DNA from: Micromussa lordhowensis
Taxonomy: Eukaryota > Cnidaria > Anthozoa > Scleractinia > Lobophylliidae
NCBI GenBank assembly: GCA_964020085.1
Contig: OZ026604.1
Span: forward strand, 520,001-584,000
DNA length: 64,000 nucleotides
Reading direction: 5' to 3'
Shown here: one piece after another, positions 1-10,400 of the stretch
Position numbering within the stretch: position 1 is the stretch's first letter
Layout of the letters: every line of letters starts with the position of its first letter
Translations under genes and position numbers: made by a program
The notes under the pieces: model-generated
Database searches by the model: none
What the model saw: only the letters and a program-made list of their open reading frames with translations
What the model was told of the DNA's origin: nothing

Positions 1-207
1 CTAGGTTGGCACTTTAAAGAAATCCTAGTTAGGACATGATGGCATTGGCGCCAGGGTGTTTTTTCTGGCCTTCTTTTTGCAGTAGTTTTCCCTGGTCCCA
101 ACTTTGCAGAATTTCAGAAAACGCGCGCTGGGGGTCCCCTTGGCAAATGTCACATAGCTCGGCTTCACGGGCACTTTAAGAGGCGCGGTTTGCAGCAAAA
201 TGTTCTG
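1..207 (+). repeat. Reference monomer with internal map
   Basis: This first complete unit serves for numbering. Positions 1-30 hold CTAGGTTGGC and the variable AAATNNTAG stretch. A CCAAT box in reverse (ATTGG, 44-48) overlaps the 8-bp palindrome TGGCGCCA (46-53). A T6 run lies near 59-64, followed by a pyrimidine-rich tract ending in TTTTTGCAG (74-82). A G5-T-C4 block is at 130-139 after the CpG-rich CGCGCGC (122-128). TTTGCAG occurs three times (76-82, 103-109, 189-195). GCACTTTAAG occurs at 171-180 and, as the common GCACTTYAAG form, at 9-18. This copy differs from the array majority by GTCACATAG in place of GTGACATAG near 150 and by TTTAAAGA near 14-20. Confidence 0.9.
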
Positions 208-1650
208 CTAGGTTGGCACTTCAAGGAAATCCTAGTTAGGAAATGATGGCATTGGCGCCAGGGTGTTTTTTCTGGCCTTCTTTTTGCAGTAGTTTTCCCT
301 GGTCCCAACTTTGCAGAATTTCAGAAAACGCGCGCTGGGGGTCCCCTTGGCAAATGTGACATAGCTCGGCTTCACGGGCACTTTAAGAGGCGCGGTGTGC
401 AGCAAAATGTTCTGCTAGGTTGGCACTTCAAGGAAATCCTAGTTAAGACATGATGGCATTAGCGCCAGGGTGTTTTTTCGGGCCTTCTTTTTGCAGTAGT
501 TTTCCCTGGTCCCAACTTTGCAGAATTTCAGAAAACGCGCGCTGGGGGTCCCCTTGGCAAATGTGACATAGCTCGGCTTCACGGGCACTTTAAGAGGCGC
601 GATTTGCAGCAAAATGTTCTGCTAGGTTGGCACTTCAAGGAAATCCTAGTTAAGACATGATGGCATTGGCGCCAGGGTGTTTTTTCTGGCCTTCTTTTTG
701 CAGTAGTTTTCCCTGGTCCCAACTTTGCAGAATTTCAGAAAACGCGCGCTGGGGGTCCCCTTGGCAAATGTGACATAGCTCGGCTTCACGGGCACTTTAA
801 GAGGCGCGGTTTGCAGCAAAATATTCTGCTAGGTTGGCACTTGCAGGAAATACTAGTTAGGACATGATGGCATTGGCGCCAGGGTGTTTTTTCTGGCCTT
901 CTTTTTGCAGTAGTTTTCCCTGGTCCCAACTTTGCAGAATTTTAGAAAACGCACGCTGGGGGTCCCCTTGGCAAATGTGACATAGCTCGGCTTCACCGGC
1001 ACTTTAAGAGGCGCGGTTTGCAGCAAAATGTTCTGCTAGGTTGGCACTTTAAGAAAATCCTAGTTAGGACATGATGGCATTGGCGCCAGGGTGTTTTTTC
1101 TGGCCTTCTTTTTGCTGTAGTTTTCCCTGGTCCCCACTTTGCAGAATTTCAGAAAACGCGCGCTGGGGGCCTCCTTGGCAAATGTGACATAGCTCAGCTT
1201 CACGGGCACTTTAAGAGGCGCGGTGTGCAGCAAAATGTTCTGCTAGGTTGGCACTTCAAGGAAATTTTAGTTAGGACATGATGGCATTGGCGCCAAGGTG
1301 TTTTTTCTGGCCTTCTTTTTGCAGTAGTTTTCCCTGGTCCCAACTTTGCAGAATTTTAGAAAACGCGCGCTGGGGGTCCCCTTGGCAAATGTGACATAGC
1401 TCGGCTTCACGGGCACTTTAAGAGGCGCGGTTTGCAGCAAAATGTTTTGCTAGGTTGGCACTTCAAGGAAATCCTAGTTAGGACATGATGGCATTGGCGC
1501 CAGGGTGTTTTTTCTGGCCTTCTTTTTGCAGTAGTTTTCCCTGGTCCCAACTTTGCAGAATTTCAGAAAACGCGCGCTGGGGGTCCCCTTGGCAAATGTG
1601 ACATAGCTCGGCTTCACGGGCACTTTAAGAGGCGCGGTTTGCAGCAAAAT
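1..1650. repeat. Monomers without a clear higher-order unit
   Basis: Eight monomers are arranged head to tail. Several carry regional markers of the left part of the array, for example GGTGTGCAGC near 391 and 1223 in place of GGTTTGCAGC. I saw no multi-monomer unit repeated within this stretch; earlier copies may lie left of the window. Nothing other than satellite is present. Confidence 0.8.
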
Positions 1651-4547
1651 GTTCTGCTAGGTTCGCACTTTAAGGAAATTTTAGTTAGGACATGATAACA
1701 TTGGCGCCAGGGTTTTTTTTCTGGCCTTCTTTTTGCAGTAGTTTTCCCTGGTCCCAACTTTGCAGAATTTCAGAAAACGCGCGCTGGGGGTCCCCTTGGC
1801 AAATGTGACATAGCTCGGCTTCACGGGCACTTTAAGAGACGCGGTTTGCAGCAAAATGTTCTGCTAGGTTGGCACTTCAAGGAAATCCTAGTTAGGACAT
1901 GATGGCATTGGCGCCAGGGTGTTTTTTCTGGCCTTCTTTTTGCAGTAGTTTTCCCTGGTCCCAACTTTGCAGAATTTCAGAAAACGCGCGCTGGGGGTCC
2001 CCTTGGCAAATGTGACATAGCTCGGCTTCACGGGCACTTTAAGAGGCGCGGTGTGCAGCAAAATGTTCTGCTAGGTTGGCACTTCAAGGAAATCGTAGTT
2101 AAGACATGATGGCATTGGCGCCAGGGTGTTTTTTCTGGCCTTCTTTTTGCAGTAGTTTTCCCTGGTCCCAACTTTGCAGAATTTCAGAAAAAGCGCGCTG
2201 GGGGTCCCCTTGGCAAATGTGACATAGCTCGGCTTCACGGGCACTTTAAGAGGCGCGGTTTGCAGCAAAATGTTCTGCTAGGTTGGCACTTCAAGGAAAT
2301 TTTAGTTAGGACATGATGGCAATGGCGCCAGGGTGTTTTTTCTGGCCTTCTTTTTGCAGTAGTTTTCCCTGGTCCCAACTTTGCAGAATTTCAGAAAACG
2401 CGCGCTGGGGGTCCCCTTGGAAAATGTGACAAAGCTCGGCTTCACCGGCACTTTAAGAGGCGCGGTTTGCAGCAAAATGTTCTGCTAGGTTGGCTCTTCA
2501 AGGAAATCTTAGTTAGGACATGATGGCATTGGCGCCAGGGTGTTTTTTCTGGCCTTCTTTTTGCAGTAGTTTTCCCTGGTCCCAACTTTGCAGAATTTCA
2601 GAAAACGCGCGCTGGGGGTCCCCTTGGCAAATGTGACATAGCTCGGCCTCACCGGCACTTTAAGAGGCGAGGTTTGCGGCAAAATGTTCTGCTAGGTTGG
2701 CACTTCAAGGAAATCTTAGTTAGGACATGATGGCATTGGCGCCAGGGTGTTTTTTCTGGCCTTCTTTTTGCAGTAGTTTTCCCTGGTCCCAACTTTGCAG
2801 AATTTCAGAAAACGCGCGCTGGGGGTCCCCTTGGCAAATGTGACATAGCTCAGCTTCACGGGCACTTTAAGAGGCGCGGTGTGCAGCAAAATGTTCTGCT
2901 AGGATTGCACTTTAAGGAAATTCTAGTTAGGACATGATGGCATTGGCGCCAGGGTGTTTTTTCTGGCCTTCTTTTTGCAGTAGTTTTCCCTGGTCCCAAC
3001 TTTGCAGAATTTCAGAAAACGCGCGCTGGGGGTCCCCTTGGCAAATGTGACATAGCTCGGCTTCACGGGCACTTTAAGAGGCGCGGTTTGCAGCAAAATG
3101 TTCTGCTAGGTTGGCACTTTAAGGAAATTTTAGTTAGGACATGATAACATTGGCGCCAGGGTGTTTTTTCTGGCCTTCTTTTTGCAGTAGTTTTCCCTGG
3201 TCCCAACTTTGCAGAATTTCAGAAAACGCGCGCTGGGGGTCCCCTTGGCAAATGTGACATAGCTCGGCTTCACGGGCACTTTAAGAGACGCGGTTTGCAG
3301 CAAAATGTTCTGCTAGGTTGGCACTTCAAGGAAATCCTAGTTAGGACATGATGGCATTGGCGCCAGGGTGTTTTTTCTGGCCTTCTTTTTGCAGTAGTTT
3401 TCCCTGGTCCCAACTTTGCAGAATTTCAGAAAACGCGCGCTGGGGGTCCCCTTGGCAAATGTGACATAGCTCGGCTTCACGGGCACTTTAAGAGGCGCGG
3501 TGTGCAGCAAAATGTTCTGCTAGGTTGGCACTTCAAGGAAATCGTAGTTAAGACATGATGGCATTGGCGCCAGGGTGTTTTTTCTGGCCTTCTTTTTGCA
3601 GTAGTTTTCCCTGGTCCCAACTTTGCAGAATTTCAGAAAAAGCGCGCTGGGGGTCCCCTTGGAAAATGTGACATAGCTCGGCTTCACGGGCACTTTAAGA
3701 GGCGCGGTTTGCAGCAAAATGTTCTGCTAGGTTGGCACTTCAAGGAAATTTTAGTTAGGACATGATGGCAATGGCGCCAGGGTGTTTTTTCTGGCCTTCT
3801 TTTTGCAGTAGTTTTCCCTGGTCCCAACTTTGCAGAATTTCAGAAAACGCGCGCTGGGGGTCCCCTTGGAAAATGTGACAAAGCTCGGCTTCACCGGCAC
3901 TTTAAGAGGCGCGGTTTGCAGCAAAATGTTCTGCTAGGTTGGCTCTTCAAGGAAATCCTAGTTAGGACATGATGGCATTGGCGCCAGGGTGTTTTTTCTG
4001 GCCTTCTTTTTGCAGTAGTTTTCCCTGGTCCCAACTTTGCAGAATTTCAGAAAACGCGCGCTGGGGGTCCCCTTGGCAAATGTGACATAGCTCGGCCTCA
4101 CCGGCACTTTAAGAGGCGAGGTTTGCGGCAAAATGTTCTGCTAGGTTGGCACTTCAAGGAAATCTTAGTTAGGACATGATGGCATTGGCGCCAGGGTGTT
4201 TTTTCTGGCCTTCTTTTTGCAGTAGTTTTCCCTGGTCCCAACTTTGCAGAATTTCAGAAAACGCGCGCTGGGGGTCCCCTTGGCAAATGTGACATAGCTC
4301 AGCTTCACGGGCACTTTAAGAGGCGCGGTGTGCAGCAAAATGTTCTGCTAGGATTGCACTTCAAGGAAATTCTAGTTAGGACATGATGGCATTGGCGCCA
4401 GGGTGTTTTTTCTGGCCTTCTTTTTGCAGTAGTTTTCCCTGGTCCCAACTTTGCAGAATTTCAGAAAACGCGCGCTGGGGGTCCCCTTGGCAAATGTGAC
4501 ATAGCTCGGCTTCACGGGCACTTTAAGAGGCGCGGTTTGCAGCAAAA
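1650..4547. repeat. 7-monomer higher-order repeat (1449 bp), two tandem copies
   Basis: Two copies lie at an offset of exactly 1449 bp (7 x 207), about 1650-3098 and 3099-4547. Shared diagnostic variants are CATGATAACATTGG (near 1689 and 3138), GAAAAAGCGCGC (near 2188 and 3637), GGAAAATGTGACAAAGC with TTCACCGGC (near 2420 and 3869), TTGGCTCTTC (near 2490 and 3939) and AGGATTGCAC (near 2902 and 4351). The left edge lies between about 1475 and 1665, where the copies stop matching. Copies differ at few sites, including CTT versus CCT at monomer positions 24-26 and T versus C at position 14. Tandem duplication by unequal exchange is the simplest explanation. Confidence 0.88.
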
Positions 4548-4559
4548 TGTTCTGCTAGG

Positions 4560-7043
4560 TTGGCACTTCAAGGAAATTTTAGTTAGGACATGATGGCATT
4601 GGCGCCAGGGTGTTTTTTCTGGCCTTCTTTTTGCAGTAGTTTTCCCTGGTCCCAACTTTGCAGAATTTCAGAAAACGCGCGCTGGGGGTCCCCTTGGCAA
4701 ATGTGACATAGCTCGGCTTCACGGGCACTTTAAGAGGCGCAGTTTGCAGCAAAATGTTCTGCTAGGTTGGCACTTCAAGGAAATCCTAGTTAGGACATGA
4801 TGGCATTGGCGCCAGGGTGTTTTTTCTGGCCTTCTTTTTGCAGTAGTTTTCCCTGCTCCCAACTTTGCAGAATTTCAGGAAACGCGCGCTGGGGGTCCCC
4901 TTGGCAAATGTGACATAGCTCGGCTTCACGGGCACTTTAAGAGGCGCGGTTTGCAGCAAAATGTTCTGCTAGGTTGGCACTTCAAGGAAATCCTAGTTAG
5001 GACATGATGGCATTGGCGCCAGGGTGTTTTTTCTGGCCTTCTTTTTGCAGTAGTTTTCCCTGGTCCCAACTTTGCAGAATTTCAGAAAACGCGCGCTGGG
5101 GGTCCCCTTGGAAAATGTGACAAAGCTCGGCTTCACCGGCACTTTAAGAGGCGCGGTTTGCAGCAAAATGTTCTGCTAGATTGGCTCTTCAAGGAAATCC
5201 TAGTTAGGACATGATGGCATTGGCGTCAGGGTGTTTTTTCTGGCCTTCTTTTTGCAGTAGTTTTCCCTGGTCCCAACTTTGCAGAATTTCAGAAAACGCG
5301 CGCTGGGGGTCCCCTTGGCAAATGTGACATAGCTCAGCTTCACGGGCACTTTAAGAGGCGCGGTGTGCAGCAAAATGTTTTGCTAGGTTGGCACTTCAAG
5401 GAAATTCTAGTTAGGACATGATGGCATTGGCGCCAGGGTGTTTTTTCTGGCCTTCTTTTTGCAGTAGTTTTCCCTGGTCCCAACTTTGCAGAATTTCAGA
5501 AAACGCGCGCTGGGGGTCCCCTTGGCAAATGTGACATAGCTCGGCTTCACGGGCACTTTAAGAGGCGCGGTTTGCAGCAAAATGTTCTGCTAGGTTGGCA
5601 CTTGAAGGAAATTTTAGTTAGGACATGATGGCATTGGCGCCAGGGTGTTTTTTCTGGCCTTCTTTTTGCAGTAGTTTTCCCTGGTCCCAACTTTGCAGAA
5701 TTTCAGAAAACGCGCGCTGGGGGTCCCCTTGGCAAATGTGACATAGCTCGGCTTCACGGGCACTTTAAGAGGCGCGGTTTGCAGCAAAATGTTCTGCTAG
5801 GTTGGCACTTCAAGGAAATTTTAGTTAGGACAAGATGGCATTGGCGCCAGGGTGTTTTTTCTGGCCTTCTTTTTGCAGTAGTTTTCCCTGGTCCCAACTT
5901 TGCAGAATTTCAGAAAACGCGCGCTGGGGGTCCCCTTGGCAAATGTGACATAGCTCGGATTCACGGGCACTTTAAGAGGCGCAGTTTGCAGCAAAATGTT
6001 CTGCTAGGTTGGCACTTCAAGGAAATTCTAGTTAGGACATGATGGCATTGGCGCCAGGGTGTTTTTTCTGGCCTTCTTTTTGCAGTAGTTTTCCCTGGTC
6101 CCAACTTTGCAGAATTTCAGGAAACGCGCGCTGGGGGTCCCCTTGGCAAATGTGACATAGCTCGGCTTCACGGGCACTTTAAGAGGCGCGGTTTGCAGCA
6201 AAATGTTCTGCTAGGTTGGCACTTGAAGGAAATCCTAGTTAGGACATGATGGCATTGGCGCCAGGGTGTTTTTTCTGGCCTTCTTTTTGCAGTAGTTTTC
6301 CCTGGTCCCAACTTTGCAGAATTTCAGAAAACGCGCGCTGGGGGTCCCCTTGGAAAATGTGACAAAGCTCGGCTTCACCGGCACTTTAAGAGGCGCGGTT
6401 TGCAGCAAAATGTTCTGCTAGATTGGCTCTTCAAGGAAATCCTAGTTAGGACATGATGGCATTGGCGTCAGGGTGTTTTTTCTGGCCTTCTTTTTGCAGT
6501 AGTTTTCCCTGGTCCCAACTTTGCAGAATTTCAGAAAACGCGCGCTGGGGGTCCCCTTGGCAAATGTGACATAGCTCAGCTTCACGGGCACTTTAAGAGG
6601 CGCGGTGTGCAGCAAAATGTTTTGCTAGGTTGGCACTTCAAGGAAATTCTAGTTAGGACATGATGGCATTGGCGCCAGGGTGTTTTTTCTGGCCTTCTTT
6701 TTGCAGTAGTTTTCCCTGGTCCCAACTTTGCAGAATTTCAGAAAACGCGCGCTGGGGGTCCCCTTGGCAAATGTGACATAGCTCGGCTTCACGGGCACTT
6801 TAAGAGGCGCGGTTTGCAGCAAAATGTTCTGCTAGGTTGGCACTTGAAGGAAATTGTAGTTAGGACATGATGGCATTGGCGCCAGGGTGTTTTTTCTGGC
6901 CTTCTTTTTGCAGTAGTTTTCCCTGGTCCCAACTTTGCAGAATTTCAGAAAACGCGCGCTGGGGGTCCCCTTGGCAAATGTGACATAGCTCGGCTTCACG
7001 GGCACTTTAAGAGGCGCGGTTTGCAGCAAAATGTTCTGCTAGG
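4560..7043. repeat. 6-monomer higher-order repeat (1242 bp), two tandem copies
   Basis: Copies at about 4560-5801 and 5802-7043 are offset by 1242 bp (6 x 207). Shared markers are GCGCAGTTTGCAGC (near 4738 and 5980), TTTCAGGAAACG (near 4874 and 6116), CTAGATTGGCTCTTC (5176 and 6418), ATTGGCGTCAGG (near 5220 and 6462) and GTGTGCAGCAAAATGTTTTG (near 5368 and 6610). One monomer of copy 1, near 5830, has GACAAGATGG where consensus has GACATGATGG. This removes the one TGA stop of that forward frame and creates an 87-codon open frame with no sign of being a gene. Confidence 0.86.
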
Positions 7044-7489
7044 TTGGAACTTCAAGGAAATTTTAGTTAGGACATGATGGCATTGGCGCCAGGGTGTTTT
7101 TTCTGGCCTTCTTTTTGCAGAAGTTTTCCCTGGTCCCAACTTTGCAGAATTTCAGAAAACGCGCGCTGGGGGTCCCCTTGGCAAATGTGACATAGCTCGG
7201 CTTCACGGGCACTTTAAGAGGCGCGGTTTGCAGCAAAATGTTCTGCTAGGTTGGCACTTCAAGGAAATCCTAGTTAGGACATGATGGCATTGGCGCCAGG
7301 GTGTTTTTTCTGGCCTTCTTTTTGCAGTAGTTTTCCCTGGTCCCAACTTTGCAGAATTTCAGAAAACGCGCGCTGGGGTCCCCTTGGCAAATGTGACATA
7401 GCTCGGCTTCACGGGCACTTTAAGAGGCGCGGTTTGCAGCAAAATGTTCTGCTAGGTTGGCACTTTAAGGAAATCCTAGTTAGGACATG

Positions 7490-10400
7490 ATGGCATATGC
7501 GACAGGGTGTTTTTTCTGGCCTTCTTTTTGCAGTAGTTTTCCCTGGTCCCAACTTTGCAGAATTTCAGAAAACGCGCGCTGGGTGTCCCCTTGGCAAATG
7601 TGACATAGCTCAGCTTCACGGGCACTTTAAGAGGCGCGGTTTGCAGCAAAATGTTCTGCTAGGTTAGCTCTTTAAGGAAATTGTAGTTAGCACATGATGG
7701 TATTGGCGCCAGGGTGTTTTTTCTGGCCTTCTTTTTGCAGTAGTTTTCCCTGGTCCCAACTTTGCAGAATTTCAGAAAACGCGCGGTGGGGGTCCCCTTG
7801 GCAAATGTGACATAGCTCGGCTTCACGGGCACTTTAAGAGGCGCGGTTTGCAGTAAAATGTTCTGCTAGGTTGGCACTTTAAGGAAATCTTAGTTAAGAC
7901 ATGATTGCATTGGCGCCAGGGTGTTTTTTTTGGCCTTTTTTTTGCAGTAGTTTTCCCTGCTCCCAACTTTGCAGAATTTCAGAAAACGCGCGCTGGGGGT
8001 CCCCTTGGCAAATGTGACATAGCTCGACCTCACCGGCACTTTAAGAGGCGAGGTTTGCGGCAAAATGTTCTGCTAGGTTGGCACTTCAAGGAAATCTTAG
8101 TTAGGACATGATGGCATTGGCGCCAGGGTGTTTTTTCTGGCCTTCCTTTTGCAGTAGTTTTCCCTGGTCCCAACTTTGCAGAATTTCAGAAAACGCGCGC
8201 TGGGGGTCCCCTTGGCAAATGTGACATAGCTCAGCTTCACGGGCACTTTAAGAGGCGCAGTGTGCAGCAAAATGTTCTGCTAGGATTGCACTTCAAGGAA
8301 ATTCTAGTTAGGACATGATGGCATTGGCGCCAGGGTGTTTTTTCTGGCCTTCTTTTTGCAGTAGTTTTCCCTGGTCCCAACTTTGCAGAATTTCAGAAAA
8401 CGCGCGCTGGGGGTCCCCTTGGCAAATGTAACATAGCTCGGCTTCACGGGCACTTTAAGAGGCGCGGTTTGCAGCAAAATGTTCTGCTAGGTTGGCACTT
8501 GAAGGAAATTGTAGTTAGGACATGATGGCATTGGCGCCAGGGTGTTTTTTCTGGCCTTCTTTTTGCAGTAGTTTTCCCTGGTCCCAACTTTGCAGAATTT
8601 CAGAAAACGCGCGCTAGGGGTCCCCTTGGAAAATGTGAAAAAGCTCGGCTTCACCGGCACTTTAAGAGGCGCGGTTTGCAGCAAAATGTTCTGCTAGGTT
8701 GGCTCTTCAAGGAAATCCTAGTTAGGACATGATGGCATTGGCGCCAGGGTGTTTTTTCTGGCCTTCTTTTTGCAGTAGTTTTCCCTGGTCCCAACTTTGC
8801 AGAATTTCAGAAAACGCGCGCTGGGGGTCCCCTTGGCAAATGTGACATAGCTCAGCTTCACGGGCACTTTAAGAGGCGCGGTGTGCAGCGAAATGTTTTG
8901 CTAGGTTGGCACTTTAAGGAAATTCTAGTTAGGACATGATGGCATTGGCGCCAGGGTGTTTTTTCTGGCCTTCTTTTTGCAGTAGTTTTCCCTGGTCCCA
9001 ACTTTGCAGAATTTCAGAAAACGCGCGCTGGGGGTCCCCTTGGCAAATGTGACATAGCTCGGCTTCACGGGCACTTTAAGAGGCGCGGTTTGCAGCAAAA
9101 TGTTCTGCTAGGTTGGCACTTTAAGGAAATTTTAGTTAGGACATGATGGCATTGGCGCCAGGGTGTTTTTTCTGGCCTTCTTTTTGCAGTAGTTTTCCCT
9201 GGTCCCAACTTTGCAGAATTTCAGAAAACGCGCGCTGGGGGTCCCCTTGGCAAATGTGACATAGCTCGGCTTCACGGGCACTTTAAGAGGCGCGGTTTGC
9301 AGCAAAATGTTCTGCTAGGTTGGCACTTCAAGGAAATTTTAGTTAGGACATGATGGCATTGGCGCCAGGGTGTTTTTTCTGGCCTTCTTTTTGCAGTAGT
9401 TTTCCCTGGTCCCAACTTTGCAGAATTTCAGAAAACGCGCGCTGGGGGTCCCCTTGGCAAATGTGACATAGCTCGGCTTCACGGGCACTTTAAGAGGCGC
9501 GGTTTGCAGCAAAATGTTTTGCTAGGTTGGCACTTCAAGGAAATCCTAGTTAGGACATGATGGCATTGGCGCCAGGGTGTTTTTTCTGGCCTTCTTTTTG
9601 CAGTAGTTTTCCTTGGTCCCAACTTTGCAGAATTTCAGAAAACGCGCGCTGGGGGTCCCCTTGGCAAATGTGACATAGCTCGGCTTCACGGGCACTTTAA
9701 GAGGCGCGGTTTGCAGCAAAATGTTCAGCTAGGTTGGCACTTTAAGGAAATCCTAGTTAGGACATGATGGCATTGGCGACAGGGTGTTTTTTCTGGCCTT
9801 CTTTTTGCAGTAGTTTTCCCTGGTCCCAACTTTGCAGAATTTCAGAAAACGCGCGCTGGGTGTCCCCTTGGCAAATGTGACATAGCTCAGCTTCACGGGC
9901 ACTTTAAGAGGCGCGATTTGCAGCAAAATGTTCTGCTAGGTTAGCTCTTCAAGGAAATTGTAGTTAGCACATGATGGTATTGGCGCCAGGGTGTTTTTTT
10001 TGGCCTTCTTTTTGCAGTAGTTTTCCCTGGTCCCAACTTTGCAGAATTTCAGAAAACGCGCGCTGGGGGTCCCCTTGGCAAATGTGACATAGCTCGGCTT
10101 CACGGGTACTTTAAGAGGCGCGGTTTGCAGTAAAATGTTCTGCTAGGTTGGCACTTTAAGGAAATCTTAGTTAAGACATGATTGCATTGGCGCCAGGGTG
10201 TTTTTTTTGGCCTTTTTTTTTGCAGTACTTTTCCCTGGTCCCAACTTTGCAGAATTTCAGAAAACGCGCGCTGGGGGTCCCCTTGGCAAATGTGACATAG
10301 CTCGGGTTCACGGGCACTTTAAGAGGCGCGGTTTGCAGCAAAATGTTCTGCTAGGTTGGCACTTGAAGGAAATTGTAGTTAGGACATGATGGCATTGGCG

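Noticed and set aside
130..139. G5-T-C4 block as a transcription terminator hairpin
   Set aside because: The two halves have no room for a usable loop beyond about 3 bases and are not followed by a T run. It is better read as a near-palindrome in the monomer.
2071..2268. 65-residue minus-strand open frames of the MLQTAPLKVPVKPSYVTF type, seen dozens of times
   Set aside because: They lie in every zone at monomer spacing, begin at TTG in the copies I checked (such as this one), and exist only where one stop (TAG, complement of CTA at 25-27) is mutated. No coding signal, no conserved start region and no resemblance to a protein family I know.
7281..7490. Plus-strand frame beginning MMALAPG with a different N-terminal half (also at 43,916)
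   Set aside because: Caused by loss of one G in the GCTGGGGTCC block, which joins two reading frames. Simple indel noise in a non-coding repeat.
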